Position numbers and translations under genes: made by a program. The notes beneath the pieces are model-generated. The model ran no database searches. It saw only the letters and a list, made by a program, of their open reading frames with translations, and was not told the origin of the DNA. Below, piece by piece: positions 10,320-20,824 of a DNA stretch of 64,000 nucleotides; the stretch's first letter is position 1; every line of letters starts with the position of its first letter. The stretch is from Hyphococcus sp. (GTDB lineage: Bacteria; Pseudomonadota; Alphaproteobacteria; Caulobacterales; Parvularculaceae). The stretch lies in the NCBI GenBank assembly GCA_021776375.1, contig JAJFGA010000031.1, positions 1 through 64,000 on the forward strand. Direction: 5' to 3'.

Positions 10320-10958
10320 ATGAATACATTCAATCACGCAGCTTTATGCACCGCGGCAATTGCGGCGCTAGGCTGGACATCAGCAAACGCCGAAACACGC
10401 GATTTCGATTTTGATGGATTTTCCAGAGTTGGCGCTTCGGCCGGGGTCAGCGTGCAAATTACAACGGGTGCTGATTATTCAGTGCGCGCCGAGGGTAAAA
10501 CTGCCGGGCTTGACAATCTCAAAATCACCCAAAAAGGCGGTGCCCTTAATGTCGGACGAAACAAGAGCAAGCTCTTTAAACGCCGCTCGGATATTTCCGT
10601 CTATATAACAATGCCAGCGCTCGAAGGCGTTCGCGCCTCAAGCGGATCAGATGTCGATGCGACAGGCATTGATGCGCGCAACTTCTCCGTCACTGTGTCG
10701 AGCGGTGCAGATGTTTCGCTCGCCGGCCAGTGCGAAGATATTAGCGCCAGCGTGTCGAGCGGTTCGGACCTCGATGGCGAAAACATGCGCTGTCGCAGCG
10801 CCAGCGTCACCGCATCGTCCGGTGCAGATGCTTCCGTTTACGCCAGTGAAAACGTTACCGCCAATGCGTCCAGCGGCGGCGACATCGACGTTTATGGCGG
10901 GCCGGAAATCCGCACGATCAACAAGTCGAGCGGTGGCGACGTCTCAATCCGCAACTAA
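10320..10958 (+). CDS. Head GIN domain (DUF2807) secreted protein, copy 2
   Basis: MNTFNHAALCTAAIAALGWTSANA signal; repeats SSGSDVDATG, SSGADVSLAG, SSGSDLDGEN, SSGADASVYA, SSGGDIDVYG, SSGGDVSIRN. Confidence 0.85.
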   Translation: MNTFNHAALCTAAIAALGWTSANAETRDFDFDGFSRVGASAGVSVQITTGADYSVRAEGKTAGLDNLKITQKGGALNVGRNKSKLFKRRSDISVYITMPALEGVRASSGSDVDATGIDARNFSVTVSSGADVSLAGQCEDISASVSSGSDLDGENMRCRSASVTASSGADASVYASENVTANASSGGDIDVYGGPEIRTINKSSGGDVSIRN

Positions 10959-10978
10959 GCCTAAACCAGGCGTTCGCT

Positions 10979-13633
10979 TCAGGAAGCGATCGCCTGTTCA
11001 ATCAACTTGATGGCATTATCGGCATTGGCGCCGTCTGGACCGCCGGCTTGCGCCATATCCGGCCGCCCGCCGCCACCTTTGCCGCCAATCGCTTCCGCGC
11101 CGACGCGCGCCAGGTCAACCGCTGACAAGCGTTCTTTCAAATCATCCGTCACGCCGACCGCGAGCGCTGCCTTGCCGTCATTGACGCCAATGAAAACAGC
11201 AACGCCGGCGCCCATTTTTTTCTTGGCCGCATCCACCAATCCGCGCAGATCCTTCGGCGCGACGCCGACAAGCACACGCCCGGTGAATTTGACTCCAGCG
11301 ATTTCCCGGACATCGTCGTCCTTTGCCTCACCGCCGCCGCCGAGCGCCAGTTGTTTTTTGGCCTCCGTGAGATCGCGCTCGAGTTTTTTGCGCTCAGCAA
11401 GCAGCGCGGCCACCCGGTCCGGCAATTGTGCAGGAACCGTTTTAAGCGCATCAGCCGCCGAGCCCACCAAGCCCGCCTGGGCCTCCAGATATTGCCGCGC
11501 CGCCTCACCGGTCAGCGCTTCCACCCGGCGCACACCCGCCGACACCGCGCTTTCAGCAATGATTTTGAATAACGCAATATCGCCAAGAAGCGAGACATGC
11601 AGGCCGCCGCAAAGCTCAACGGAGTAAGGCTTGCCCGATCCGTCAAGCGCTGCGCCCATCGTCAGCACACGAACATCATCGTCATATTTCTCGCCAAACA
11701 ACGCCATCGCACCCGATGCGACAGCATCTTCGTAGGGCATGATCCGGATCAGAACGGGCGTGTTCTGTCGGATTACCGCATTGACGCGACGCTCGACTTC
11801 CGCAGTTTCTTCGCACGACATGATTTTCGGGTTGGAGAAATCGAACCGCAACCGGTCCGGCGCGACGAGCGAGCCTTTTTGCGTTACATGCGCGCCCAAA
11901 ACTTCGCGCAGGGCGGCATGCATCAAATGCGTCACAGAATGATTGGCGCGGGTCTTGGTCCGGCGCTCCACATCAACCGACAGATGCGCCGCCTCTCCGG
12001 CTTTGATCTCGCCTTCTGCAACAACACCGATATGACCGAACAACGCGCCAGCGCGTTTTTTGACGTCGCGAATGATAATTTTCGCGCCGGTCTCAGTTTT
12101 GATCACACCGGCGTCGCCGACCTGGCCGCCGGCCTCTGCGTAGAACGGCGTCTGGTTGACAATTATCTCAACTTCATCGCCCTGGCTTGCTTGCATTACT
12201 GGCGCCCCATCCTTGACGATGGCCTGAATAACGCCTTCGGTTTCATCATGGATATAGCCGAGGAATTCCGTGGCGCCATGCTCCGTCCGCAGATCAAACC
12301 AGACACTCTCATCGGCGGCGTCGCCCGAACCCGCCCATGCGGCGCGCGCGGCCTTGCGCTGCACCTCCATCGCCGCATCAAAGCCCGCAACGTCAACCTC
12401 ACGCCCCTGGCGGCGGAGCGCATCTTGCGTCAGATCGAGAGGGAAGCCAAAGGTGTCATAGAGTTTGAACGCCGCCTTTCCCGACAGCGCCTCGCCATCC
12501 GGCAAGTTAGCAGTCTCATCATCAAGGAGCTTCAATCCGCGCTCGAGCAGCGAGCGGAATTTTTCCTCTTCTGACTTTAAGGTTTCGACAATCAGGGTTT
12601 GTGCACGCCCAAGCTCGGGAAAGGCGGCGCCCATTTCGCGCACCAGGACCGGCGCGAGGCGCGCAAGCAAAGGATCGCGCGCGCCAAGCCCGTGCGCATA
12701 GCGCATCGCCCGGCGCATGATCCGCCGCAACACATAGCCGCGCCCTTCATTGGACGGCGCGACGCCATCGGCGATTAAAAAACTCATGGCGCGCAAATGG
12801 TCGGCAATCACCCGGTGGGCCGGAGCGTCAGCGCCCTCCGCCTTGCGGCCGGTGAGGTCCACGGACGCAGCAATCAAGGTGCGGAACAGGTCGACATCAT
12901 AATTGTCATGAACACCCTGCAGAACAGCGGCCAGGCGCTCAAGCCCCATCCCGGTATCGATGGAGGGTTTGGGCAAATCGACCTGCTCGCCGGTGGCAAG
13001 CTTTTCGAACTGCATAAAGACGAGGTTCCAGATCTCGACAAAACGGTCGCCGTCTTCATCGGCGCTGCCGGGCGGACCGCCGGGGATGTGATCGCCGTGA
13101 TCGTAGAAAATCTCCGAACAGGGCCCACACGGACCGGTGTCGCCCATCGCCCAGAAATTGTCATGGGTTGGAATGCGGATGATACGAGCCTCTGGCAGGC
13201 CGGAGATTTTGCGCCAGAGGTCAAACGCCTCGTCGTCGGTGTGGTAGACGGTGACGGTGAGCTTGTCGGCGGGGAGCCCGAAATCCTTGTGCACCAGAGT
13301 CCAGGCGGCTTCTATCGCCTGGTCTTTGAAATAATCGCCAAACGAGAAATTGCCGAGCATTTCAAAGAAGGTGTGGTGGCGTGCGGTATAGCCGACATTG
13401 TCGAGGTCGTTGTGCTTGCCGCCGGCGCGTACGCATTTTTGCGACGAGGTCGCTCGGCTGTAATCGCGGGTCTCTGCGCCGGTGAAGACGTTCTTGAACG
13501 GCACCATGCCAGCATTGACGAACAACAAGGTCGGATCGTTGTACGGCACCAGCGACGCGGAGGGGACGACGAAATGATCGCGCGCGGCGAAAAAGTCGAG
13601 AAATTGCGCCCTTATGTCTTTCAGCGACGTCAT
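10979..13633 (-). CDS. alaS: Alanyl-tRNA synthetase
   Basis: [52 protein letters not shown]; editing domain [16 protein letters not shown]; full length. Confidence 0.97.
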   Translation of the reverse strand: MTSLKDIRAQFLDFFAARDHFVVPSASLVPYNDPTLLFVNAGMVPFKNVFTGAETRDYSRATSSQKCVRAGGKHNDLDNVGYTARHHTFFEMLGNFSFGDYFKDQAIEAAWTLVHKDFGLPADKLTVTVYHTDDEAFDLWRKISGLPEARIIRIPTHDNFWAMGDTGPCGPCSEIFYDHGDHIPGGPPGSADEDGDRFVEIWNLVFMQFEKLATGEQVDLPKPSIDTGMGLERLAAVLQGVHDNYDVDLFRTLIAASVDLTGRKAEGADAPAHRVIADHLRAMSFLIADGVAPSNEGRGYVLRRIMRRAMRYAHGLGARDPLLARLAPVLVREMGAAFPELGRAQTLIVETLKSEEEKFRSLLERGLKLLDDETANLPDGEALSGKAAFKLYDTFGFPLDLTQDALRRQGREVDVAGFDAAMEVQRKAARAAWAGSGDAADESVWFDLRTEHGATEFLGYIHDETEGVIQAIVKDGAPVMQASQGDEVEIIVNQTPFYAEAGGQVGDAGVIKTETGAKIIIRDVKKRAGALFGHIGVVAEGEIKAGEAAHLSVDVERRTKTRANHSVTHLMHAALREVLGAHVTQKGSLVAPDRLRFDFSNPKIMSCEETAEVERRVNAVIRQNTPVLIRIMPYEDAVASGAMALFGEKYDDDVRVLTMGAALDGSGKPYSVELCGGLHVSLLGDIALFKIIAESAVSAGVRRVEALTGEAARQYLEAQAGLVGSAADALKTVPAQLPDRVAALLAERKKLERDLTEAKKQLALGGGGEAKDDDVREIAGVKFTGRVLVGVAPKDLRGLVDAAKKKMGAGVAVFIGVNDGKAALAVGVTDDLKERLSAVDLARVGAEAIGGKGGGGRPDMAQAGGPDGANADNAIKLIEQAIAS

Positions 13634-13677
13634 GGTTTCATGGCCTCATCAAAGCCTTACGGCCTCTTAAAACAAAG

Positions 13678-13711
13678 ATCGCGCCGGCCCAAACGATTGA
13701 TCCGGCGCGAT
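13678..13711 (-). terminator. Inverted repeat upstream of alaS, terminator- or attenuator-like
   Basis: ATCGCGCCGG (13678-13687) and CCGGCGCGAT (13702-13711); followed on the minus strand by CTTTGTTTT. Confidence 0.45.
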
Positions 13712-13828
13712 GTATTTGTCTTAGCGCCCGAAGGGGCGGCGCGTCCAGATTTTTCACTGCACTGCTATAAAGGACGCGATTATCTTAACCCCACAAGACG
13801 GCAGCGCGCCGCGCGCACTCCGGCCCGA

Positions 13829-14197
13829 TCAGGTCATGCAGAAGAAGTTGAGCTTGTTGCCGTCGAGGTCACGGAAATAACCGGCATAGAACGTATCACC
13901 GCGCGGACCGGCCGGGCCTTCATCTGTTGCGCCGAGCTCAATCGCCTTTTTATAGAGCCGGTCAACGGTTTCTGGCTTGTCACAAGCGATCGCCACCATG
14001 GTTCCATTGCCGGCCGAGGCGGCTTTTCCGTCATGGGGTTTGATAATCGATATTGCCGGTTTTTGGGGATCGACGGCCCAGGCGATAAAGCTATCGGCCT
14101 CCATCATTCGTTTGGCGCCCATTTCACCCAGCAATGCGTCGTAAAACTTGCCGGCTTTTTCGAAGTCACCAACGCCGAGGGTCACATATCCGATCAT
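13829..14197 (-). CDS. VOC (glyoxalase/bleomycin resistance) family protein
   Basis: MIGYVTLGVGDFEKAGKFYDALLGEMGAKR...GYFRDLDGNKLNFFCMT. Confidence 0.88.
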   Translation of the reverse strand: MIGYVTLGVGDFEKAGKFYDALLGEMGAKRMMEADSFIAWAVDPQKPAISIIKPHDGKAASAGNGTMVAIACDKPETVDRLYKKAIELGATDEGPAGPRGDTFYAGYFRDLDGNKLNFFCMT

Positions 14198-14287
14198 TGT
14201 CTTCTCCTGATGAGGGGGTTATTCGCGTACCGGCCAGCATGCACCGGAAGCCCGTTCCTGAAAAGCAGCGCGAGCAGTTAGACGTTA

Positions 14288-14314
14288 ACAACCTGGCCGA
14301 TGAGGCCAGGTTGT
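14288..14314 (-). terminator. Terminator-like hairpin downstream of recA
   Basis: ACAACCTGGCC-GATGA-GGCCAGGTTGT, perfect 11-bp stem between recA and the VOC gene. Confidence 0.5.
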
Positions 14315-14373
14315 CTGTTTTACAAATCCAAGCGGCTACATTTGCACCGCAAGGCGTTGCCGGCAAATTCCAG

Positions 14374-15459
14374 CTAAGACGCCTCGGCCGCTGTGTCGTC
14401 ATCATCCTGCTTGGCCTCGCCGGCAAGCATTTCTTCAGCGACTAGCCCGGCGTTTTTGCGGATCTCGTGTTCGATCTCGGCGGCCATGTCGGGATTGTCT
14501 TTTAAGAACTGCTTGGCGTTTTCACGCCCCTGGCCGATGCGCTCAGAGTTATAGGAATACCACGAGCCGGCTTTTTCCACGACCTCGGCTTTGACGCCAA
14601 GATCGACCAGCTCGCCCATCTTGGAAATGCCTTCGCCATACATGATGTCGAATTCCACCTGTTTGAACGGCGGGGCGACCTTGTTTTTGACGACCTTGAC
14701 GCGGGTCTGGTTGCCGACCACTTCGTCACGCAATTTGATGGCGCCGATGCGGCGAATATCCAGCCGCACGGAGGAGTAAAACTTCAGCGCATTACCGCCA
14801 GTCGTGGTCTCGGGCGAGCCGAACATGACGCCAATTTTCATGCGGATCTGGTTGATGAAAATCACCAACGTGTTTGATTTCGCGATCGAGCCCGTCAGCT
14901 TACGGAGTGCTTGGCTCATCAGCCGCGCCTGCAGACCGGGGAGCGAATCCCCCATCTCGCCTTCAAGCTCGGCGCGCGGCGTTAGCGCGGCGACGGAATC
15001 GATGATGAGAATATCAACCGCGCCGGAGCGCACCAGCGTGTCGGCGATTTCAAGCGCCTGCTCGCCAGTGTCCGGCTGGGAGATAAGGAGATCGTCAAGA
15101 TTGACCCCGAGCTTTTGCGCATAGATTGGATCAAGAGCATGTTCTGCATCGACAAACGCCGCGGTGCCGCCAATTTTCTGGGTTTCTGCGGCGACATGCA
15201 GCGCCAGCGTCGTCTTGCCGGAACTTTCCGGCCCATAAATTTCAATCACCCGGCCCTTGGGCAGGCCGCCAATCCCGAGCGCGATATCAAGGCCAAGCGA
15301 ACCAGTTGAAATCGATTCCATCTCGACAACCTCGCGGTCGCCCAGGCGCATCAGCGAGCCCTTGCCGAACGCCTTGTCGATCTGCGACATTGCCGCTTCA
15401 AGCGCCTTAGATTTATCCACGTCACCCACCTCTACAAGTCTCAGACCGCCCTTGGCCAT
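14374..15459 (-). CDS. recA: Recombinase RecA
   Basis: Walker [46 protein letters not shown]; start at [23 protein letters not shown] (15459). Confidence 0.97.
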   Translation of the reverse strand: MAKGGLRLVEVGDVDKSKALEAAMSQIDKAFGKGSLMRLGDREVVEMESISTGSLGLDIALGIGGLPKGRVIEIYGPESSGKTTLALHVAAETQKIGGTAAFVDAEHALDPIYAQKLGVNLDDLLISQPDTGEQALEIADTLVRSGAVDILIIDSVAALTPRAELEGEMGDSLPGLQARLMSQALRKLTGSIAKSNTLVIFINQIRMKIGVMFGSPETTTGGNALKFYSSVRLDIRRIGAIKLRDEVVGNQTRVKVVKNKVAPPFKQVEFDIMYGEGISKMGELVDLGVKAEVVEKAGSWYSYNSERIGQGRENAKQFLKDNPDMAAEIEHEIRKNAGLVAEEMLAGEAKQDDDDTAAEAS

Positions 15460-15508
15460 ATACCGCCTCCGTTGCCTACAGGGGAGCACCCTGTCAATAA
15501 GCGCATTT

Positions 15509-15523
15509 GTACGCTTTTTGTTC
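15509..15523 (-). promoter_or_regulatory. Candidate LexA (SOS) box upstream of recA
   Basis: GTAC-GCTTTTT-GTTC, one mismatch to the alphaproteobacterial consensus GTTC-N7-GTTC, about 50 bp upstream of the recA start. A second one-mismatch site, GTTC-TTTTTTT-GTTT, lies at 15576-15590. Confidence 0.5.
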
Positions 15524-15670
15524 TCATTTGGCAAGCTGAGCTATGTTAATGTTATTAAAAGAAGATATTTGTTCTGTTCTTTTTTTGTTTTAAAAAATAC
15601 CACCGCCTGCACGTCGATAAAATCAATCCTTGCGCACCACGATTCGTCGTTCGCGCACCGCTGTCTGGAC

Positions 15671-15725
15671 CCCCGCCCGACCGCAAAGCGGTCAACCACA
15701 ATCTGCGCGCTTTAGCGCGCGGGCG
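15671..15725 (-). repeat. Two-hairpin dispersed repeat, copy A
   Basis: Reverse complement CCCGCGCGCTAAAGCGCGCAGATTGTGGTTGACCGCTTTGCGGTCGGGCGGGG aligns with copy B at about 34924-34976 (opposite orientation). Confidence 0.55.
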
Positions 15726-15788
15726 CCGGGATGAGCGGGTGGAGGGGTTTCGATTGACCGCCTCCCGCAGAGTGTGGGTTGGCCCGCG

Positions 15789-16712
15789 CTATCGCGCGCG
15801 TTCTTCGCCGACAAGATAGCGATAGGCAATGCCGGCGGGAACGACCCACAATGCTATGTAAATCAATGTGAAAAGATACGTCAAAATTAACGAGACCCAG
15901 GCGCCCGGTTTCGATAGATCCCACATATCGCCCTGCATTTCGAGCATGCGTGCATTAACCTGCTCCATAGCCGTCGGGTCAGACATCGATGACATCATCT
16001 CCATTATCAAAGGCAGGTAGCGCGGTGACACCAGCGCCAAAAATACAAGGCCGACGACGATCATCAGAAATACCCATAAAATCCAGTAGAAGAACAAGCC
16101 CCAGAAGTGACCTTCAGTAATGTTCCAGGATTCTGCGATTCCGACCTTTCTTTCACCAACCGTCGCCGCATAGATAATGGACATTCTTACAAAAAACCAA
16201 ATCAGTACGCCGACTAAAGCGAGCATACCAATGCCCATAAGGATGCCGCCCATGGCGCCGGCGACCAATGACAGGATAAGGCCGACCACCATGACCAGCA
16301 GGCCCCCTGCAATATACAAAATGATTGTCATTATGATCAGAAGCAGAAACGCCGCAACGATCCGCAACTCATCGGCGCCGAACCAAAGATAAAACGGCAG
16401 GCGCGGCGCCTCCCCCCGGATCACATGGCGCAAAAGCCCGGCGATCATCATCGGGTAGAAAATCGCCATAGCCAGATACAACAACCCCATTGTGCGCATC
16501 ATCGGCCCCATAGCGGCGAACATGGCGGCAGGGTCGCCGCCAGCTTCAACAGCGCCAAACTGTATTTCCGCTTCGGTCATTGACGGCATCAGATAGGTTT
16601 GCACCGCCATCAACAATAATATTGGCAGCCACAAGATTTTTATGATCGTAAAGAAGTGAGCAACTATATAGGCCAGGCCCGCGCTGAATGCTTTAAAAAC
16701 TGGAAAATTCAT
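15789..16712 (-). CDS. Multi-pass membrane protein of unknown function
   Basis: Several hydrophobic TM segments (LWLPILLLMAVQTYLM, AAFLLLIIMTIILYIAGGLLVMVVGLIL, LFFYWILWVFLMIVVGLVFLAL). Confidence 0.7.
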   Translation of the reverse strand: MNFPVFKAFSAGLAYIVAHFFTIIKILWLPILLLMAVQTYLMPSMTEAEIQFGAVEAGGDPAAMFAAMGPMMRTMGLLYLAMAIFYPMMIAGLLRHVIRGEAPRLPFYLWFGADELRIVAAFLLLIIMTIILYIAGGLLVMVVGLILSLVAGAMGGILMGIGMLALVGVLIWFFVRMSIIYAATVGERKVGIAESWNITEGHFWGLFFYWILWVFLMIVVGLVFLALVSPRYLPLIMEMMSSMSDPTAMEQVNARMLEMQGDMWDLSKPGAWVSLILTYLFTLIYIALWVVPAGIAYRYLVGEERAR

Positions 16713-16869
16713 AATATACCCCACCGCCTTTGCGAATAACCCTATCGCATTATGGCGTCACAAAACAAGTTGGCGTGCGGGCCCGTTTTCGGGTAATTGT
16801 TAAGCGTCAAAGCGCATCATCAGGCGCATTTGCTGTGCGCCGGAACTGGCCTCGCTAAAGGGATTTGTA

Positions 16870-18885
16870 ATGAGCCGTTTATTCTTCTTTCTGGTTTCGA
16901 TTGTCGCCGTCATTCTTGCTGTGGCGGTGTTCGCGCCGGGATTGATCCCGACGGCGGCGTTCAAGCCGCGCATTGAAGCGGCGGCCTCCACTGCGATCGG
17001 GCGCGAGGTGACGATTGGCGATGAGCTATCCTTCCGGCTGTTGCCGCGCGCGGCGTTTCATGTGGAAGCGCTGACCATCGCCAATGCGGAAGGCTTTAAC
17101 GGTGATTATCTAATGCGTGTCGCCGAGGCGGATATTGGCGTCAATCTTTTCAAGCTGCTGACCAATGCTGTCGAGGTTGACCGTTTTGTGTTGACCGAAC
17201 CGGAGATTAATCTCGCGCGCAAGGCGGACGGCTCGGTCAACTGGAATTTCGCCAGTGAAGACGTGGACGCTGGCGACAGTGATGCTGGTGGCAGTGAAGG
17301 CGCGCGCGCGCCGCGGGACCTTCACCTCGGCGATGTCCGCATTGTCGATGGCCGCGCGCATTATAGCGATGCTGCAGCCGCCAAGACCTACTCAGCCGAA
17401 GATATCAATCTCAATATCTTTCTGAAAAGCCTCAAAGAGCCGTTGGAAGTTGACGGCCGGATGATCTTTCAGGGCGAGCCGACGACGGTCGATATGGTGC
17501 TCACCACACTCGCTGATACCATCGCCGGCGAGCCCAGCAATCTCAAACTCGACGTGACCATCGGCGCAACCAAGGCGGGCGCAGACCTTAAGATCGAGAC
17601 CGGCGAGACGCTGCGCTATAGCGGTCCGGTTGATGTCGATGCGCCGGACCTGCCTTCATTTGCCGCGCTTATCGGGACACAGCTTGCTGACGCGCCGGGC
17701 TTTGACCGGCTGTCGCTATCGGGTGAAGTCGATGGCGGCGATAATGCATTGCGCCTCTCCGATGCGCATATCGGGTTTGACGAGATTAAGGCTGAGGGCG
17801 TTTTCAACCTCGACTGGTCAGCCACGAAGCCAAAGGCCAGCGGCGTTCTGTCTACGGATAAACTCGACCTCCGGCCCTATATGCCGCCGCCAACGACCTC
17901 GTCGGAAGGCTTTCCAGAATGGTCGACGGCGAAGATGGACTTTACCAGCCTGCGCAATATTGATGCGGATTTCGATATTTCGGCAAATACGATTTTCCTC
18001 AACGACCTGGAGATCGGCGAAAGCCGTTTGAAGCTGCGGATCGACAATGGCCGGATGACGACCGATATCCCTGAGCTTGCAATGTATGGCGGTCAGGGCT
18101 CCGGCCGGCTGGTGGTCAATGCGCGCGGCGCGGCGCCGTCCTTTTCCGGCAATCTCGACATGAGCGCTGTGAATACTCAGCCGATGTCACTCGATCTTTT
18201 AAAGCACGACAATCTTCTAGGGCTCGGCTCGCTGAAGTTTGATTTTTCAGCTACGGGCGCCAGCCAGGCGGCGATCATGTCGTCGCTCGATGGCGATGGC
18301 GGTTTTGATATCGCCAATGGCGCGTTGAAAGGCGTCAATATCGCCAAGATTGTTCGCGCCGCCACAGCGCTCCAGCAAGGGTTTAATCCGGAGGCGCTCA
18401 CCACCGCCGTCAGCGCAGCGCGCGGCGCCGACGAGACCACCGATTTTTCAGAGTTTCTCTCTAATTTCAAAATCACCAACGGGATGGTCAACACGCCGAC
18501 GATTTCTCTTAACGGGCCGTATCTGACCATGTCGGGCAACGGCGAAATCAACCTGCCGCTACAGACTATCGATCTGCGACTGTCTCCGCGTGCAACGACG
18601 ACGGCTGACGGCAAGGAAGGGCGCACTGTCGCCGTGCCGATGCGGGTTGGCGGCACTTTTTCTGAGCCCACCATCAGCGTCGATATCGAAGCCTATTTGC
18701 GCAGCGGCGGCGTTAAACAAATTCGCGATCTCATCGGCGGCATCGGCAAACCTAAAGACCCGCCTGCCGATGGCGAAGAGGCAACGCCCGAAGCCGAACC
18801 ACAAGAAGAAACGCCAGAGGAAAAAGCGCTGCGCGCCATCGAAAGCATTTTTGGCGCGCCTGAAAAAGAAACGCCCGATCAATAA
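16870..18885 (+). CDS. AsmA family protein
   Basis: N-terminal TM plus FKPRIEAAASTAIGREVTIGDELSFRLLPRAAFHVEALTIANAEGF; C-terminal DLRLSPRATTT...VPMRVGGTFSEPTISVD. Confidence 0.88.
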   Translation: MSRLFFFLVSIVAVILAVAVFAPGLIPTAAFKPRIEAAASTAIGREVTIGDELSFRLLPRAAFHVEALTIANAEGFNGDYLMRVAEADIGVNLFKLLTNAVEVDRFVLTEPEINLARKADGSVNWNFASEDVDAGDSDAGGSEGARAPRDLHLGDVRIVDGRAHYSDAAAAKTYSAEDINLNIFLKSLKEPLEVDGRMIFQGEPTTVDMVLTTLADTIAGEPSNLKLDVTIGATKAGADLKIETGETLRYSGPVDVDAPDLPSFAALIGTQLADAPGFDRLSLSGEVDGGDNALRLSDAHIGFDEIKAEGVFNLDWSATKPKASGVLSTDKLDLRPYMPPPTTSSEGFPEWSTAKMDFTSLRNIDADFDISANTIFLNDLEIGESRLKLRIDNGRMTTDIPELAMYGGQGSGRLVVNARGAAPSFSGNLDMSAVNTQPMSLDLLKHDNLLGLGSLKFDFSATGASQAAIMSSLDGDGGFDIANGALKGVNIAKIVRAATALQQGFNPEALTTAVSAARGADETTDFSEFLSNFKITNGMVNTPTISLNGPYLTMSGNGEINLPLQTIDLRLSPRATTTADGKEGRTVAVPMRVGGTFSEPTISVDIEAYLRSGGVKQIRDLIGGIGKPKDPPADGEEATPEAEPQEETPEEKALRAIESIFGAPEKETPDQ

Positions 18886-18920
18886 AAAACCGCTTCGTCC
18901 AAGCGAAGCGGTTTTAGATT
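18886..18920 (+). terminator. Rho-independent terminator after the AsmA-family gene
   Basis: AAAACCGCTTCG-TCCAAG-CGAAGCGGTTTT (12-bp perfect stem) followed by AGATTTTT. Confidence 0.85.
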
Positions 18921-18945
18921 TTTAGCCTGAAGTCAAACTGGCGGT

Positions 18946-19317
18946 TTATTCAAGCGCCTCCGGGTCAGCGCTGGATTTTGATCGGCGCATCAAAAGAACA
19001 AACAAGATGATCGCGATTATCGGTGAAGCGACGATAAACAACGTCACCGCAATAGCGCCGCCAGCGGCGACAATCCCTATCAGCGCGCCGAAAAGACCTA
19101 ATACCAATCCAACAACGGCGGCGATCAATCCGAAAATGATTGCCGCGAGGCCGCCAAAGCCAGCCGCCATCGCTTCCACAATCGTCAGTTGCGGGTCGGC
19201 GTAAAAATAAGCGCCGAGTGTCAGCACGCCGCCGAGAAATAAAATCAACACAACCGGAACATAAAACCATGCGCCGCCGCCCCGTCGTCGGGTCTCGTGA
19301 TAATCAGAAGTCGCCAT
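18946..19317 (-). CDS. Small glycine/alanine/isoleucine-rich membrane protein
   Basis: Start MATSDYHETRRRGGGAWFYVPVVLILFLGG; three to four TM segments. Confidence 0.6.
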   Translation of the reverse strand: MATSDYHETRRRGGGAWFYVPVVLILFLGGVLTLGAYFYADPQLTIVEAMAAGFGGLAAIIFGLIAAVVGLVLGLFGALIGIVAAGGAIAVTLFIVASPIIAIILFVLLMRRSKSSADPEALE

Positions 19318-19544
19318 TTTCAGCACCCCTTCGAATAACTTTCGTCATCCGCCTTTTCTTTTGTCTATTTGCGTCGGTTCTTTTTGAACTCTTTACGGGG
19401 ACCATAATCGCCAACTCGCCCCACCGAAACAAGCCCTCCCGCCGCATCTGCCGGGCGCTTGGTCGATCCCTTGTCGGCTTTATTCCCCTCTGCTAGCTGT
19501 CACGCTAAACCTGTCTGACATTTCCATGAAAGCGACCTCGCACC

Positions 19545-20147
19545 GTGTCCAACACAAAAGATAACCCGCGCGCCTGGCAGCGCATGCTGTCGGGACGCCG
19601 TCTTGATCTGCTTGACCCCTCCCCGGTCGATGTCGAGATCGAAGATGTCGCCCATGGCATCGCACGGGTTGCGAGATGGAATGGTCAGACATTGGGACCG
19701 TTGCCGTTTAACGTCGCGCAACATTCGCTCATCGTCGAAGAGTTTTGCGGCGAGATAAAACCCGGCTGGCCAGCAAAATGGCGGCTCGCGGCCCTCCTCC
19801 ATGACGGTCCGGAATTCGTCATCGGCGACATGATCTCGCCATTCAAGGCGCAATTGGGCGAGCGCTACAAAGTCATTGAGCGCCGGCTGCAGCAGGCGAT
19901 CCATCTGCGCTTCGGTCTGCCCGCGGACCTTCCCGAAACGGTTGAGAAAACCATCAAGCGCGCTGACCGCGCCAGCGCGTTTTTTGAAGCGACGCAACTT
20001 GCCGGCTTTGATTTCGCTGAGGCGCGCAAATTCTTTGGCGCGCCGCGCGGGGTAATGCCCATTGAGCTTAAAACCATGACTTCAAGCCAGGCCCAAGCCG
20101 CCTTTCTGGCGCGTTTCAAGGTGTTGATGAAAGCTTGCGAAGGTTAA
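19545..20147 (+). CDS. HD-domain phosphohydrolase (YfbR-like)
   Basis: RVARWNGQTLGPLPFNVAQHSLIVEEF...AALLHDGPEFVIGDMISPFK: H..HD..D arrangement. Confidence 0.85.
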   Translation: MSNTKDNPRAWQRMLSGRRLDLLDPSPVDVEIEDVAHGIARVARWNGQTLGPLPFNVAQHSLIVEEFCGEIKPGWPAKWRLAALLHDGPEFVIGDMISPFKAQLGERYKVIERRLQQAIHLRFGLPADLPETVEKTIKRADRASAFFEATQLAGFDFAEARKFFGAPRGVMPIELKTMTSSQAQAAFLARFKVLMKACEG

Positions 20148-20289
20148 GAAAGACAACGAACAAGCCCGCAACTTCAAAACTACGTGATCGCCCGCCTGTT
20201 TGCCACACAAAGCAGCGAGGTCATTTGTCTTTTGTTAACGACGCATCTATTTCAATAGAACACACCGAATGCGGAGAGCCTGAAGCCTG

Positions 20290-20805
20290 ATGATTATTGT
20301 CAGTTCACTCGATCACGCCGAGGCGGCGTATAAAAAATACGCGCCCGCCTATGTGATTTCGATTCTCGAAAAAGATGAGCCCACACCGCCGGTGTTTGAC
20401 GCTGTAGCGGAAAAAAACCACCTTAAGGTGATCGAAGATTGCAGCCGCGCATCTGATGTTGAAGATTGCGAGAGCCGGTGCATAAAACTCCTCACCCTGG
20501 CCGAGCGCTGGCGCAACGATCCCGAGCCTAAAGCGCCTATCCTTATTCATTGCCATAAGGGCGTGGCGCGCTCTATGGCGGTCGCTTATGTTTTGATGTG
20601 CGCTATTGAGCAAGGCAATTGCGAGAGAAAAATCGCAGACCGCCTGCGCGACGCCGCACCGCATGCCGACCCCAATCTGATGCTCGTTTCTGAAGCCGAT
20701 GCGCTGATGCAGCGCGACGACCGCATGATCGAGGCGATATTAGATCTCTGTCCGAGCTGTGCTGCGGTCGAAAAACCTGTCGTCACGCTTCCCGTTACGA
20801 TGTAA
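20290..20805 (+). CDS. Protein tyrosine phosphatase family protein
   Basis: Catalytic loop HCHKGVARSMAVAYVLMC (HCxxGxxRS). Confidence 0.85.
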   Translation: MIIVSSLDHAEAAYKKYAPAYVISILEKDEPTPPVFDAVAEKNHLKVIEDCSRASDVEDCESRCIKLLTLAERWRNDPEPKAPILIHCHKGVARSMAVAYVLMCAIEQGNCERKIADRLRDAAPHADPNLMLVSEADALMQRDDRMIEAILDLCPSCAAVEKPVVTLPVTM

Positions 20806-20824
20806 ATCGGCCATAGACGGCGGG

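Noticed and set aside
10967-10996. Hairpin CAGGCG-TT-CGCTTC-AG-GAAGCG-AT-CGCCTG at the alaS 3' end
   Set aside because: Overlaps the alaS stop region and lacks a good T-tract, so not called as a terminator.
11597-12574. 325-aa plus-strand ORF
   Set aside because: Lies wholly antisense to alaS; no recognisable domain.
12797-14281. 494-aa plus-strand ORF
   Set aside because: Antisense to alaS and the VOC gene, which have clear family motifs; codon-bias shadow ORF in GC-rich DNA.
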